Source of the DNA: Mauremys mutica
Taxonomy: Eukaryota > Chordata > Testudines > Geoemydidae
Reading direction: 5' to 3'
Assembly (NCBI RefSeq): GCF_020497125.1
Contig: NC_059082.1
Coordinates: 18,217,965-18,281,964 of the forward strand
DNA: 64,000 nt
Part shown: piece by piece, positions 1 through 11,504 of the stretch
How positions within the stretch are numbered: position 1 is the first letter of the stretch
Layout of the letters: each line of letters opens with the position of its first letter
Notes under the pieces: model-generated
The model's input: only the letters and a program-made list of their open reading frames with translations
The model's database searches: none
Told to the model about the DNA's origin: nothing
Program-made: the position numbers and the translations under genes

Positions 1-143
1 AGTAGGTAAAATCCTTCATGCCTACTGCAAACTCCAAATTTAGACTGGGAACCTGCTAATCATTCTGAATAATGTTGTTGCTAGAATATGGATTTCAGAT
101 GTTGCTTCTGTATCTAATTATTTTTTAAACTTTTTTAAAACAG

Positions 144-275
144 GTGATTATAAACAGCACAATCACACCTAATATGACCTTTACGAAAACATCGCAGAAG
201 TTTGGTCAGTGGGCGGACAGCAGAGCAAACACTGTGTTTGGTTTGGGTTTTTCCTCCGAACAGCAGCTAACAAAG
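144..275 (+). CDS. HOMER2: HOMER2 coding exon, EVH1 domain core (residues 55-98)
   Basis: This 132-bp exon has 44 codons in phase 0 at both ends. The acceptor is a T-rich tract ending aaaacag at 143 and the donor is gtaact at 276. It begins [13 protein letters not shown] and contains [17 protein letters not shown], the hallmark second half of the Homer EVH1 domain. Counting from the family N-terminus, the glycine of FGLGF is residue 89, the position shown in Homer1 to be needed for ligand binding, so the ligand groove looks intact. EVH1 is a PH-like fold that docks PPxxF peptides on receptors and Shank. It is the first HOMER2 exon in the window; comparison with the mammalian gene suggests it is coding exon 3. 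Confidence 0.95.
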
Positions 276-1619
276 GTAACTGGGCTCATTTTATTTCTGA
301 AACAGCAGTTGTGGTTCTTGTGAATTAGGGAACTGCTGACTGTCGGTACCAATCTGGTAGGAGTCTCACAAACTGAATTTCTCGGCAGCTCATTAACTAT
401 CTCTTCTTCTCTACATGCAAGTTGTTAAACTCTTAACTATCCAGTGGTTGCTTATAGAGTCTCAGTGAAGGTTACAAAGTTCACTTGATACCAGGATACA
501 TTTTAATTTGATCACTTGTCCCACTCTATAAAAACAAAAGGCTATGAGATTTTGAAGCTTAGTTTTTTAGAAGTTCTCAAATACAGTGTAAGCAGTTTCT
601 TGGCATCTCTTTTCCTAGACTGTGTGCTAATTTTATACAAAAACTACATTAAAAGAACATGAAGGATACAAAGTGAAGCACTAAAATGTCAGAAAATGCC
701 AAAGTTAGGCTTCCTATGCATGCTTAACTCTACATCGATGTTGCAGTGAAGTCTCTATCATTTTAGCAGTGACATCCAACTAACAGGCTTATCGAGAATC
801 CAAAATTGCCTTCCTATGAAGTACACATGGCCTTGGATGTAGTGTAGCGGTGGACTGGCTTGGGTGTTGATGAGTGAATTTGACCCATAGTGGCTGGCCC
901 TTTGATGTTAAGGGCACTTTACAAGTGACTATAAAGGAAAGTTCTTTATCTCAGCTGGTGTAGGCCTGTGCTTTTGGAACAGAAGGCTGAGGATTGTAGT
1001 TCTAGCTCCCCCATGTCACTTGTCTGCAGAACAGGGCTTGTTTACAATGAAGGCTTGTAAAATGTCCTGCCAACTCTGGTAATGAATAACTAGTAGTGTA
1101 AACAATACGCTCTCGCAGTGATCCAATTAATACTTTGCAAATGCAAGTCAAGCAATGAGAATGTTGGTTCGCACAATAAAAGAAGGTACTTATCTAACAC
1201 ATAGTTGATGTTTTAAGCATTAACACTCAGCCCTTATTGGCACTGTTTTATCAGTTCACCAAATATCATGTCCTTGGGCATTCCAAACAGTCTCCATTAA
1301 TCTCCCTCTGTCTTCTTGCATGTTTTGGTCTGAGAAGTACTAGAGTTGAAATTTTAAAAGCTGCTTCTTGGGTCTGAAACAGCAAAGACTGACCACTGTA
1401 GGGAAAGGAAAAGCCTGTTGGATGTAACGTGTTTACTTTTAGTCAACTGGGTGACTGAATTCTACATGAACTTATTTGTATTAAATTGGTCTTACTGAGT
1501 TCATGCATTTTCCACACCATTGCATTTTTTGCAAATATTTCACATTTGCAAAAATGTTCATGCAAAATTGTTTTTGCTCTTGGGGTTACTATAAAAGTGT
1601 CCTGGTAACAATCTGGTTC
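276..1619. other. Intron sequence without recognised features
   Basis: This is the start of the 8.7-kb HOMER2 intron. It is AT-rich. I saw no exon, RNA gene or identifiable repeat. Confidence 0.6.
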
Positions 1620-2720
1620 TCCTGGAATGTTACAGGACTACACCATCCAGTAAAATGAAAAAATATTACCTGCTTTAAAAAACGGAGAACATATCTGTGG
1701 CAATGCTTCAGGAAACTTATCTCAAAACAGAAGACTCAATCGTAAAGGGAATGTGTACCATGGAATATCTTTCAGCTCCCATAAGAGAGGGGTGTGTGTA
1801 TTAAGTAGAATGGGAATGTAAAAGGATTAAAACCTATCCAGAAGGCAGATGGGGTTGTTGTTGGATGTGCAGAGGGCAAACGTAACAATTATGCACCAAG
1901 TGAGGAATATATCTTTCTTCGGAAATAATTTTGGAGTGATTGCAATGGTCCAGAATTCAAAGGTAATAGTGGTAGGTGACTTCAATAGCTGTCTGACCAC
2001 AATGTGGGATAAACTACCAACGAGACAAGATCCAGCTAAAGAAGCTCAAATGCTGGAACTAGGTCATAAAGGACATGACACAATGGAGATTTGGACTTTG
2101 CTTTTTTCTCTCTGAAACTGCCAAAAACAGATACTAGAATAGATTTAATTTTAATATCAAAAGGTTTCCAACATGAAACCTTAATATTAGAATGGAGTAT
2201 CTCTGACCCTGTTCCTGTCTTCATGAAAATAAAGTCCAGTTCAGGATTAAAAAAAGCTGGAGGTTTAGTAATATAGTGTTAAGACACAGACTTTGTGAAT
2301 GAAATTGAAAACCACATTGATAATTATATTAAGGACAATAGCTCACAGGATATACCTGGGGAACTAGATGGGAAGCCTTTAAAGCAGTAATAAGGGGACG
2401 TACTATCTCATGCCATAGTTATAGGGAAAAAAAGACATTGGGAAAACTGGGACGAGTTAGAGGAAGAAATTTTGCAGACGCAATGTGTCTAACCATATAG
2501 ACTTAGTCAGAGAAATTAAGAATGTGAAAATAGCATTAGAAGGACTGACAACAATAAATAAATTTAAAAAAAGGCTCTACGAATTGGGGAACAAGTCAGG
2601 CATATTACGCGCCACACTGCTCTCTAACAGATGTCCCGCAGCAGCTTTAAGGACAAAAATGGGGTACTCTAAAGCAAGCAAGTAAGCAAAGGGATCAGCA
2701 AAGTACTAGCGTTATATTTC
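1620..2720 (+). mobile_element. LINE remnant, L1/Tx1-like endonuclease region
   Basis: Translated in several + frames, this stretch gives an apurinic-type endonuclease of a non-LTR retrotransposon. It starts with WNVTGLHHPVK, has LQETYLKTED near 1705 (the conserved QE catalytic motif) and VIVVGDFNSCL near 1966 (the GDFN motif), then an RIDLIL segment near 2133. A basic segment before the RT domain follows (KKRLYELGNKSG near 2566). Stops and frameshifts separate the pieces, and no RT domain is visible, so it is a dead 5' fragment. The layout fits L1/Tx1 ORF2 better than CR1. The outer borders are approximate. Confidence 0.65.
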
Positions 2721-2960
2721 CAAGAGAGAGACACTAGCAGATATATAAAGTGGAAGATGTGGGAGGAAACATACTGCAAGATGTTAAAATGCCCAGGCTT
2801 CCCTGCATGTACACTTCTTTGCATGTGGACCTTGTCATAAAGGGGTGACAGGAGAGCGCTGATAAGAAACTGTTTTTTATTTCTTGGTCCCAATCTCCTG
2901 ACAATAGGCCACAGTTACAAAGGTTTTTAATAAACCTGTCACATGACAGGGATCAGTGTC

Positions 2961-3668
2961 TAGGGTTGCCAGGCGTCCAGTTTTTGACCGGAATGCCCAG
3001 TTGAACAGGGACCCTGGCGGCTCTGGTCAGTAAGGCTGATCGGGCCACTAAAAGACCAGTTGGCGGTGCAGCGGGGCTAAAGCAAGCTCCTTGCCTGCCT
3101 TGGCTCCGCGTGGCTCCCGGAAGCAGCCAGCCTGTCTGGCTCCTAGTCACAGGTGTGGCCAGGGGGCTCCGAGCACTGCCCCTGCCCTGAGCGCCGGCTC
3201 CGCAGCTCACACTGGCTGGGAATCGGGGCCAAAGGTAGCTGCGGAGGTGGCACCTGCAGGCAAGGGAAGCGCACGTAGCCCCCGGCTCCTCTGTCTAGGA
3301 GCTGGTCAAGCCAGCTGCTTCCGGGAGCAGCCTGAGGTTAGCACCGTCCAGCTGGAGCCTGCACGCTGAACCCTCTCCTGCACCCCAGCCCCCTGACCTA
3401 GACTTCAGCCCGCTCCAGCATCCCAGAGCCCGCACCTCCTCCTGCACCCTGGACCCCTAATTTCTGGCCCTACCCCAAAGCCTGCACTCCCACCCAAAGC
3501 CCTCATCCCCTCCTGCACCTCAACCTCCTGCCCCAGCCCAGTGAAAGTGAGAGAGAGTGAGCGACGGGTGTGTGTGTGTGTGTGTGTGTGGAGTGAACAG
3601 GGGCGGGGCCTCTGGGCAGGGGGCAGGGCAAGAGTTCGGTTTTATATGATTAGAAGTTGGCAACCCTA
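2961..3668. mobile_element. hAT-type non-autonomous transposon (TAGGGTTGCC TIRs)
   Basis: This GC-rich 708-bp block in AT-rich intron DNA starts TAGGGTTGCCAGG and ends TTGGCAACCCTA, giving inverted termini. Flanks tcagtgtc (2953-2960) and tcagtggc (3669-3676) are an 8-bp TSD with one mismatch, the hAT signature. It contains no transposase. The open frames inside follow from GC content. A short (TG)n tract lies at 3569-3590. Confidence 0.75.
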
Positions 3669-3751
3669 TCAGTGGCCACCGACTTAGGTTAGCTGTCATA
3701 AAACAGAGTCATTGTTCTCTGCTTTTGTTTAGCCATCTTTTGTTCCTTCTG

Positions 3752-3998
3752 CAGGGCCAGCTCCAGGCACCAGCTGAGCCAAGCAGGTGCTTGGGGCGGC
3801 CAAGGGGAAAGGGCGGCACATCGGGCTCTTTGCCGGCAATTCAGCGGCAGGTCCCTCAGTCCCTCTCGGAGGGAAGGACCTGCCAGCAAATTTCTGCCGA
3901 AGAAGAAAGTGGAGCGGTGGAGCAGCCACCGATCGCGATCGCAACTTCCTTTTTTTTTTTTTCAACTTGGGGTTGAAAAAACCATGGAGCCAGCCCTG
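3752..3998. mobile_element. hAT-type MITE (CAGGGCCAGCTCCAG TIRs)
   Basis: This 247-bp element is bounded by cagggccagctccag and ggagccagccctg, inverted copies of each other. It is flanked by a perfect 8-bp TSD, tccttctg, at 3744-3751 and 3999-4006. Internal sequence is GC-rich with no coding capacity. It lies 83 bp after the preceding MITE. Confidence 0.85.
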
Positions 3999-4006
3999 TC
4001 CTTCTG

Positions 4007-6727
4007 TAAGACAGGTTTCCAGGCATGGATTATGTCATATGAGCTTGGGGTGGATAGTGTAGCTGTTGCTTTGGTGTAAGTTGCCAGCTACTTTGTTTGG
4101 AATCTGATATTCTTGCCATCTGCATAACTTTGTTGTTGTTATTGTAGGGCTGCTTCAATTCCTGTTTCCTGACATACCAGCTCTCTTGTAACTACTTCGG
4201 GGTTAATTGTTTGCCTAAGAAGCTTATTGGCAATAGGTGTTTGCCTTCAGCCCGGTAGTTTCTAAGCTGGTGATCTTCATAAAGAACCATAGTGAGGTGT
4301 GTTGTGATATTTTAGCAATGGCTTTCTTCTGCCCACCAGAGCTTTTTTTAATTGAATTCTTTGCTGTTTCTCCTAACTTCTCTGCCAATCCATTTGATGA
4401 TAGAGACGTGACATGGCATGCCTGAACTGGTAGAGCAAAGAGAATCACCAGAATGAGCCACTCATTAATTGTGGGCCATTATCTTAACTCATTCACAAAA
4501 CATAAATGGCAAATTTCATGCAGCCTAGTTTCCAAGAGCTTCCTGCAAAATGAGCTGGCAATTAAATATAAATGAGACTGGTTGGGGGATCCGGGGGGGC
4601 AGCTGCTTTATAGCTCTGGCACTGGCGCAACTTGTACTTAGGAGGAATAAAACATAACAGCAGAAATGTAAAACCTAAACATGTAAAACGTAACATCTAC
4701 GAAAATACATATTTCTGTGGATGACTATCTACAGATTCAAGTGACTTTCAAATAATTCATATTATGAGACACCTATTAGCATGTTCAATTCCCCATTAAA
4801 TATCAGCAGGGGAGATTCATAACCAAATATAGCATTTGTATGCTGCTACTGCCCAAGACCAAAAACACTTGTCAAGATTTGGTAGCAACAAATCCTTCCT
4901 TTAATGCAGCCTGTGCCCACAGTTTGCTGGAATGCTGTGAGATGTCATGTATAATTCATAACTGGTTGCAGAAGCTGGGGCTGGCTCTGAAATGTACTTT
5001 CAAACCTGCAGCAATGATTACCTTCTACCTCCTCCCCTTTCTCCCTTCCTTTGCTAATTTAGGATAGGTTTGTCAGCCCAAAAGAGTTCATTTGAAATAG
5101 CTACAGCAGTGGCAGTAGGGGAAAAGAAGAGTGTGGATGAGGAATGAGACAACTTTTTGAAAGACTTTAAATAACTAAACATTATCTCCACCCTCTAGAA
5201 AATCTCACTCACTACTTACATTTCTTTGTTTAAAATATATTTAGTAGGATCTTGCTAAGCTTACAATTAACCATTTTAATTACAAAGTACACATTAAAAG
5301 CAACCAGCTGTTATGCTGGTTTAATGACTCATGGCCTGTCCAGATCACAGAAGTGACACACAGGTTTTAATACCAATGGGCAGTGGTCAGGGGGCATAAT
5401 ATATTAACAATGCTCAGAAAACAGGATCCCTGTGATTCTGTAGCAGACAATGGATTGGGTATACATGCATTACCAATGCCACAGAAGTTCCACAGACACT
5501 CTGTAACTTCCCTCAGAAATGTCTTGTCTGTTGCTGATGTAGCAATTGGCACTGGAAATGGTGCAGAAGTTTAGTCTGCAACTACAATGGCTACATAGTT
5601 AGAAGAACAGTCAGGTGTAAGTCTTTCATTTCTCACAAGAGCTAAGTGCACCTATCAAACAGTGAAAAGCAGAGATTGTTTAGTGGAATCCAACAGGTAT
5701 AAATTAGGCAGAAAAAAGACATTTCTAAAGAGGAAACAGCAAAACTGTTTATGCACAGAATGCTAACAAATGCATAAAGTAACAAACTGAACAAATAGAG
5801 AATATTTTTCATTATAATTTCAGTTACAATAACCTTTAACTCTAGCCACAGTAGTGAGTAAAAATAATTCAGAAATGTGACTGTTTTTAAAGTGAAGATG
5901 TCCCTTTAAGTTGGCGGACAATTCCTTTGTTGGGCTTTGCTGCTAGAAGCACATTTATTTAAATAAAATTTATTAGTAAACTTTAGCCTTGACTAAAAAT
6001 CACACAGCTAGACTGAGATCATTGTTGATTATATTTTAAAGAATGTGGGGAGGGTGCTTCATATGTTCACACATGTTTTTATATGGAACTGTGGGAAATG
6101 TTCTCTTCACAGCACACATTATTTTTCAGAGCGGTCATCTCTGTCCATTATGAGGATAGTTTCAGAAATCAATTTTGAAAGATTACTTTTTTCCAGTTTT
6201 TCATCTTTTTTTCTAGTGCACTTAGACTCAGAGGAATTTTGATACAGATTTATTGTAAGAGAGCGACTCAGTACAACAATATAAACTGTATGCTGACTTA
6301 AAAATACCCAAGTCTGGAGCTTATTTTTGACACAGTGTGCTAGAAATAATCTTCTTATAGATGTTTTGGTCTAACAACAGTTGCAACATAAAATGTATTT
6401 TACCTAGAAAATACCTAGAAAAGCCAGGGTTTCATGACTCAAGGACAAAACATAGTGCAGTTGAATTCAGTGAGTGTTATAGGTCTACAGATATAGTTGA
6501 ATCACATATATACTACCTGTATGTTCCCTCAAATAGTAAACTCTTTTCATATGCAACTCCACCTGAAGGTGGCTGGACTCTGTAGTTCAGTGTTTTCATA
6601 TGTACCTTCACAGATCATATTCACAACTCTTTCTATATTATATCTGAAATTCCCCTTGGCTTTAAGCACATGCGTGCCCATCCAATGGAATCCTACGATG
6701 ACATATGTTTAATGGTAATTTCCACTC

Positions 6728-6731
<4 letters not shown>
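4007..6731. other. Intron sequence without recognised features
   Basis: AT-rich intron sequence. No splice-bounded coding segment, RNA gene or repeat was recognised. The short open frames have no family features. Confidence 0.5.

Positions 6732-6776
<45 letters not shown>
6732..6776. repeat. (TG)n microsatellite
   Basis: About 22 uninterrupted TG units. Confidence 0.97.
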
Positions 6777-6779
<3 letters not shown>

Positions 6780-6891
6780 ATATCATGTGTTAACTACCGA
6801 TGCAGTTTTTTTTTTCTAGGCTTGCGTAAGAGCTGAATTATGGTAATTGATAAAACTAATGATTTTCCAATGTTCTAGCAGCAATCTCCAT

Positions 6892-6898
6892 GTTTGTT

Positions 6899-6931
<33 letters not shown>

Positions 6932-6955
6932 GTATGTATGTATATATACACACAC

Positions 6956-7009
<54 letters not shown>
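6892..7009. repeat. Compound (TG)n-(TATG)n-(AC)n-(TA)n microsatellite
   Basis: A run of TG units passes into TATG/TGTA units, a short ACACAC stretch and then more than 20 TA units. The purine-pyrimidine alternation and self-complementary TA tract are prone to slippage and cruciforms. Long open frames rich in YIYIYI and THTHTH arise here and are not genes. Confidence 0.95.
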
Positions 7010-7012
<3 letters not shown>

Positions 7013-8947
7013 AGAATGTGTATATGTAATGTAATGTTGTTCAGGATAGTCCAGTATCTTGTCTCTGACAATGGACACTACCAGAGAAAGGTGTAAGAAC
7101 CCCACAGTAAATGTGTCAGCTGCTGAAGCATATATCAAATCCCTGTGTGGTCTTGAACAAGTCATCTCTCTCTCTGCTTCAGCTACCATCCTTGTAAATT
7201 TGTGGTGACAGTATTTACCCACCTGATAGAGTTGTCGTGTGACTGAATTCATGAATGTGTGCAAGAACTTTGAGATCTTGGGATGGAATGTGTGATAAAA
7301 GTGCTGAATGTTAACCATTGTAATGCCTTTGGATAGACTTGATATAATTTTGAAGAGTTGAATCATGTGGTTTTATCAGGGGTGTAGTCTGCAGCCATAT
7401 TTGTGCCTCTTTTAACCTTCTTCCTGAGGGGTACTTTTTGTTTTGACAACGCTTTTTAGGGATTTCACCATTGTACTTCACAGATGACTGAGTTTTTTCC
7501 CTTTGGTATTCCCTCTTTATAATCCCTCTCAGTCCATCCCTCCCCTCCTTTAAACATCTTTCTTTTCAAGATATATTTTTATTGTGACAACCCTTTTCCC
7601 CCCTGCTAACACTTCCCTTGTCCCTTTCTCGCATATAGTTTCCCTTCTGTTCCTGGATTTTAGTGTAAGTGTAGTTTTTATCACATTTGAATGTTTGTTG
7701 TGTTTTTAGTTATTTATAGTTGTTTTTCATTATATATATTCTCAACCATCGCTCTGCCATGCCCAGTTGTTTCAGTGGAGAGGTGCTTAATAAATTGATC
7801 TATTCAGATGATTTTAAAGAAATCAATATTGGAAGGAGGGAGAATGAGCTACACTGAAGTAATAAAATGTGGCTTCTACATCTTGGATGCTATTTAGGGA
7901 GGGGAATATACCTGTCTGGAAGGAAATATGGCTGACCGTTGAGCAAGTTTCATGTTGTCTTCTCTTTCCAATATTAGAAATTTCTCCACAATAAATTCAT
8001 GCAAGTTTGAACTGCCTTTGGTAGAAGTGAAAGACACAGTCAAAGTGTTACAGACACCCTCCCTCATACTGAATACTTTTTATTTAAATGCCTCCCTTCC
8101 CCACCTCTTGCAACTGTTTTTTGGGGCAGGACCCACAAAATTAAATGGTTGTGTTAATGATTGGGGTTTGCATATAAGACCAAAAGAGCAGAATGAGGCC
8201 TTTGATTTATAAGGCTTTAGGATGGGCCTTTCAAAAGCACCAAGGTAATTCAGAAGAACAAAGCCTACTGGAACTTGGTTTTGAAAATCCCATCTTTAGA
8301 TTTAACTATAGAACCTTTACTTCATTTTTCCCTGGGGATGTGAATTAAGATGTTATGTGAACAGAAACATCCAAAGCTTTTATATCTTCAAACATTGTCT
8401 AATATCTTTATTTTTATCAGCCATAAGATAATGAGACTTTTAAGAGAGGCCATTTGCTCCCACATTCGCAGGAGTTACCTTAATTTCACCTTCCTGTTCC
8501 TTTATGACACCCTGTCCTCAATCCCCCAAATGTGTCTCAAGCTCATTTATATTCTTTCCTTCAATTGCCTTTCCCTTCAGAACAAAAGACATTTGATAAC
8601 CCTTAATCTAAACCTACATCTTTTATCCTCAAACTTTAATAGATGATGAACATTTAAAAAAAAACACGTTCACTTTTCCCCACAGACTTTTATTAGTAAT
8701 TTCTAAAGAAACTATGGAGATATTGCCCTGCTTTGAAAACAGTGACTGCCATCCCTTCTAAGGGAATCTGTTTCTAATTCAAATCAAGCACACACTTAAT
8801 GTTTCATATCTAAAATTTAAAAATTCCCATAAGCGATTGTATGGTCATGGGGTTTTGTGGACTACAAAGAAACCATATAAAGATACTATTCTGAACAATT
8901 AATGTGTCCTAAATTATTTTAATAAATATCCTTCATGCATTCGGCAG
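7010..8947. other. Intron sequence without recognised features
   Basis: The rest of the 8.7-kb intron is AT-rich and shows nothing I can identify. Confidence 0.5.
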
Positions 8948-9040
8948 TTTGCAGAGAAATTCCAGGATGTAAAAGAAGCTGCCAAACTAGCAAGAGACAG
9001 ATCTCAAGAGAAAATTGAGACCTCAAGCAATCATTCCCAA
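8948..9040 (+). CDS. HOMER2: HOMER2 coding exon, end of EVH1 and start of linker (residues 99-129)
   Basis: This 93-bp exon (31 codons, phase 0/0) follows ttcggcag and precedes gtaagt. It reads [17 protein letters not shown] and ends with a polar stretch closing in SSNHSQ. The first half is the C-terminal helix of EVH1, which packs on the barrel. The second half starts the flexible linker to the coiled coil. It differs from mammalian HOMER2 by conservative changes only (for example D for E in FQDVK). It is isolated between introns of 8.7 and 4.9 kb. Confidence 0.95.
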
Positions 9041-9654
9041 GTAAGTCACTTTTCTGTAATGTTATATACACACGCACATGGAGGAAAAATGATTTGAGAC
9101 TAGATTCAACAGTGGAATATACCTGCTTCTGGCAGCTAGTTTGAAGTGTCAGCAAAGAAGATTGTTAAATATCATTGTTAACTACTGGTCTTTAACATTG
9201 CTGGAGGACTTCTTTTTCATGTGTGCTCTCTCTCCTTCTCTTTCTCATTTAAATATAATAGTCTTTTCAGGAAGTTACTGAGTTATAATAATTTTTTAAA
9301 ATAACAAGGTCATCTATATATTCTCTGATAGTTCTTCATTGTGGTGGTCACTGAGGACCTTGCCTCACTGTAGTATTTCAGCAATAAATAAATGGAATCT
9401 TTTGTAACACTTGCTTGGGCCAGTTGCCCAACCCATTTTTGTGTGTGGTTGGGACTGTGTTAGAGATCAGTTTGTACGATATCATGTAGCTAACGTAGTT
9501 TGAGTTCTCATGTATTTCATTATCCAAGTGATTCATAGATGTTGGGTGACTATAGTTTGTCTACAGCTAAGGCTTTACCATCCCTTACTCGTGGTGACTG
9601 GTGGAAAGGGAGTTTTTAATGTATGTCCATGGAGTACACCTGTCTGGGACAGGT

Positions 9655-10245
9655 TTCAGAGTGGTAGCTGTGTTAGTCTGTATCAGCAAAAAGAACAAGG
9701 AGTACTTGTGACACCTTAGAGACTAACAAATTTATTTGAGCGTAAGCTTTCGTGGGCTAAAACCCACTTCATCGGATGCATGCAGTGGAAAATACAGTAG
9801 GAAGATGTATATACACAGAGAACATGAAAAAAATGGGTGTTGCCATACCAACTATAATGAGAATAATCAATTAAGGTGGACTGTTATCAGCAGGAGAAAA
9901 AAAACTTTTGTAGTGATAATCAAGATGGCCCATTTCAAACAGTTGACAAGAAAGTGTGAGTAACAGTAGGGGGAAAATTAGCATGGGGAAATAGTTTTTA
10001 GTTTGTGTAATGACTCATCCGCTCCCAGTCTTTACTCAAGCCTAATTTAATGGTGTCCAGTTTGCAAATTAATTCCAGTTCTGCAGTTTCTCATTGGAGT
10101 CTGTTTTTGAAGTGTTTTTGTTGAAGAATTGCGACCTTAGGTCTGTATGTCAATTTGCAAACTGGACACCAGCTTTAGCCCACAAAAGCTTATGTGCAAA
10201 TAAATTTGTTAGTCTCTAAGATGCCACAAGTACTCCTCCTCTGGG
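9655..10245. mobile_element. SINE-headed repeat with foldback (inverted) terminus
   Basis: The left end carries a tRNA-derived SINE-like head (gtgttagtctg at 9672; the AGAGACTAACAAATTTATTTG core at about 9717). It continues into a longer turtle-type repeat. The right end, 10174-10239, is the same head in inverse orientation, and joined to it is an exact inverted copy of an internal 20-mer (10051-10070 versus 10152-10171). Imperfect direct repeats tctgggacag and tctggggcag flank the unit, suggesting a single insertion. A copy-back or template-switch origin is inferred. Confidence 0.7.
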
Positions 10246-10249
10246 GCAG

Positions 10250-11500
10250 TTTAGTTTAGAAAGATGCCACTGGTACCCACTGTTAATTGTTTTTGTTAGA
10301 ATATGATGAAATCAAGTTTTATCACAAGCTTTGTCACAGTCCCTTACAATAATTCATTATAATTTCAGCAAGTCTACAGCTAGCTGAGAATTAATCCTTG
10401 TTTAATGGGAACTCATTCATTGTGTTTTGCATAAGTGTTGCTTTGGAGGAAAGTTAGAATAACTTCTATTTAGTGATTACTTCAACTGCACAATCAGAAG
10501 AGCCTTTATGACATCAGAGAGAACTGCTTAGTGTTCATTTCTTCTGAAAATCAATCCCCTTGTTTAGGTCCCTAAACCAGACTTAGAAGCCTGACATTAG
10601 ATGCTTTTAAAAAATAAAAACAAAAAAAATCGTGGCCATTGAGTCTAATGTAGAGCAAAGGAAGCTAACTGACGACTGCTAAAAAGTGTGTGATGTCAGT
10701 CTCTGGGGAGTAGGAAAGTTTGTACTTCACAACTTCCAGTAGTGTTTCTTTGCTCCAGTAGCTTAAACTGATTTAAAAATATTCTTCTGGAAAATTTTGC
10801 AAACTACAATTTTGTAAATCATTATATTTTTTCTCTTTGAAAAGAGACCGCCTTTTGCCCCCAGGGCACTTCATTGTGATAGTTATTACTGTTCTGTGTT
10901 TTAAATGTTCTTCTTTAAATATTACCTCTACTGTTACAATATGTGTATAGTCGAGTATGCTATAAAGATGTGATGCATGTGAGAGCTGTAAGAGACTGGT
11001 TTTTATTTCCTGGTCTCACTGACTTGACATGGGACAAGGTGACAAATAGCACAGAAGTCAGGGTCACTACTCACCAGTCCCAATGACAACTTGTGCACAC
11101 TGGTGGTATCACTAGGCTCAGGTAGGAAGCTATCTGTCATTACTTAAAGGGAATCAGAAATGTTCTTGCTTAGTGCAAATATATAACATGACATGGTATA
11201 TAATGTGACCTCTTATGATGCCTATATTTACTTGTACCGATAAAGTCAATGTGAAGATAAAGATAGGACTGCATTTTGATTGACAAGAAGAGAAACTTTT
11301 TTACTTCTTTGTCTGGGTCACAAACAGTGGCATCCCAGACAACAGCATTACCTCAAATAGGCCATGCCAGGCAATCTGCCATTGCATTTCGTGTCACATA
11401 CCTAGGATGTTATGTCACAAAAGTAAATGCTTTCAGTGACTGAGTTTTTTTGAGTGGTAGGGAAGTAGGCATATGTTTAAAAAGGGAAACAAAGATGCTG
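10250..11500. other. Intron sequence without recognised features
   Basis: AT-rich intron DNA; nothing identified. Confidence 0.5.
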
Positions 11501-11504
11501 TGTG

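Noticed and set aside
6856..7366. 163-residue frame with YIYIYI and THTHTH runs
   Set aside because: Translation of the compound microsatellite.
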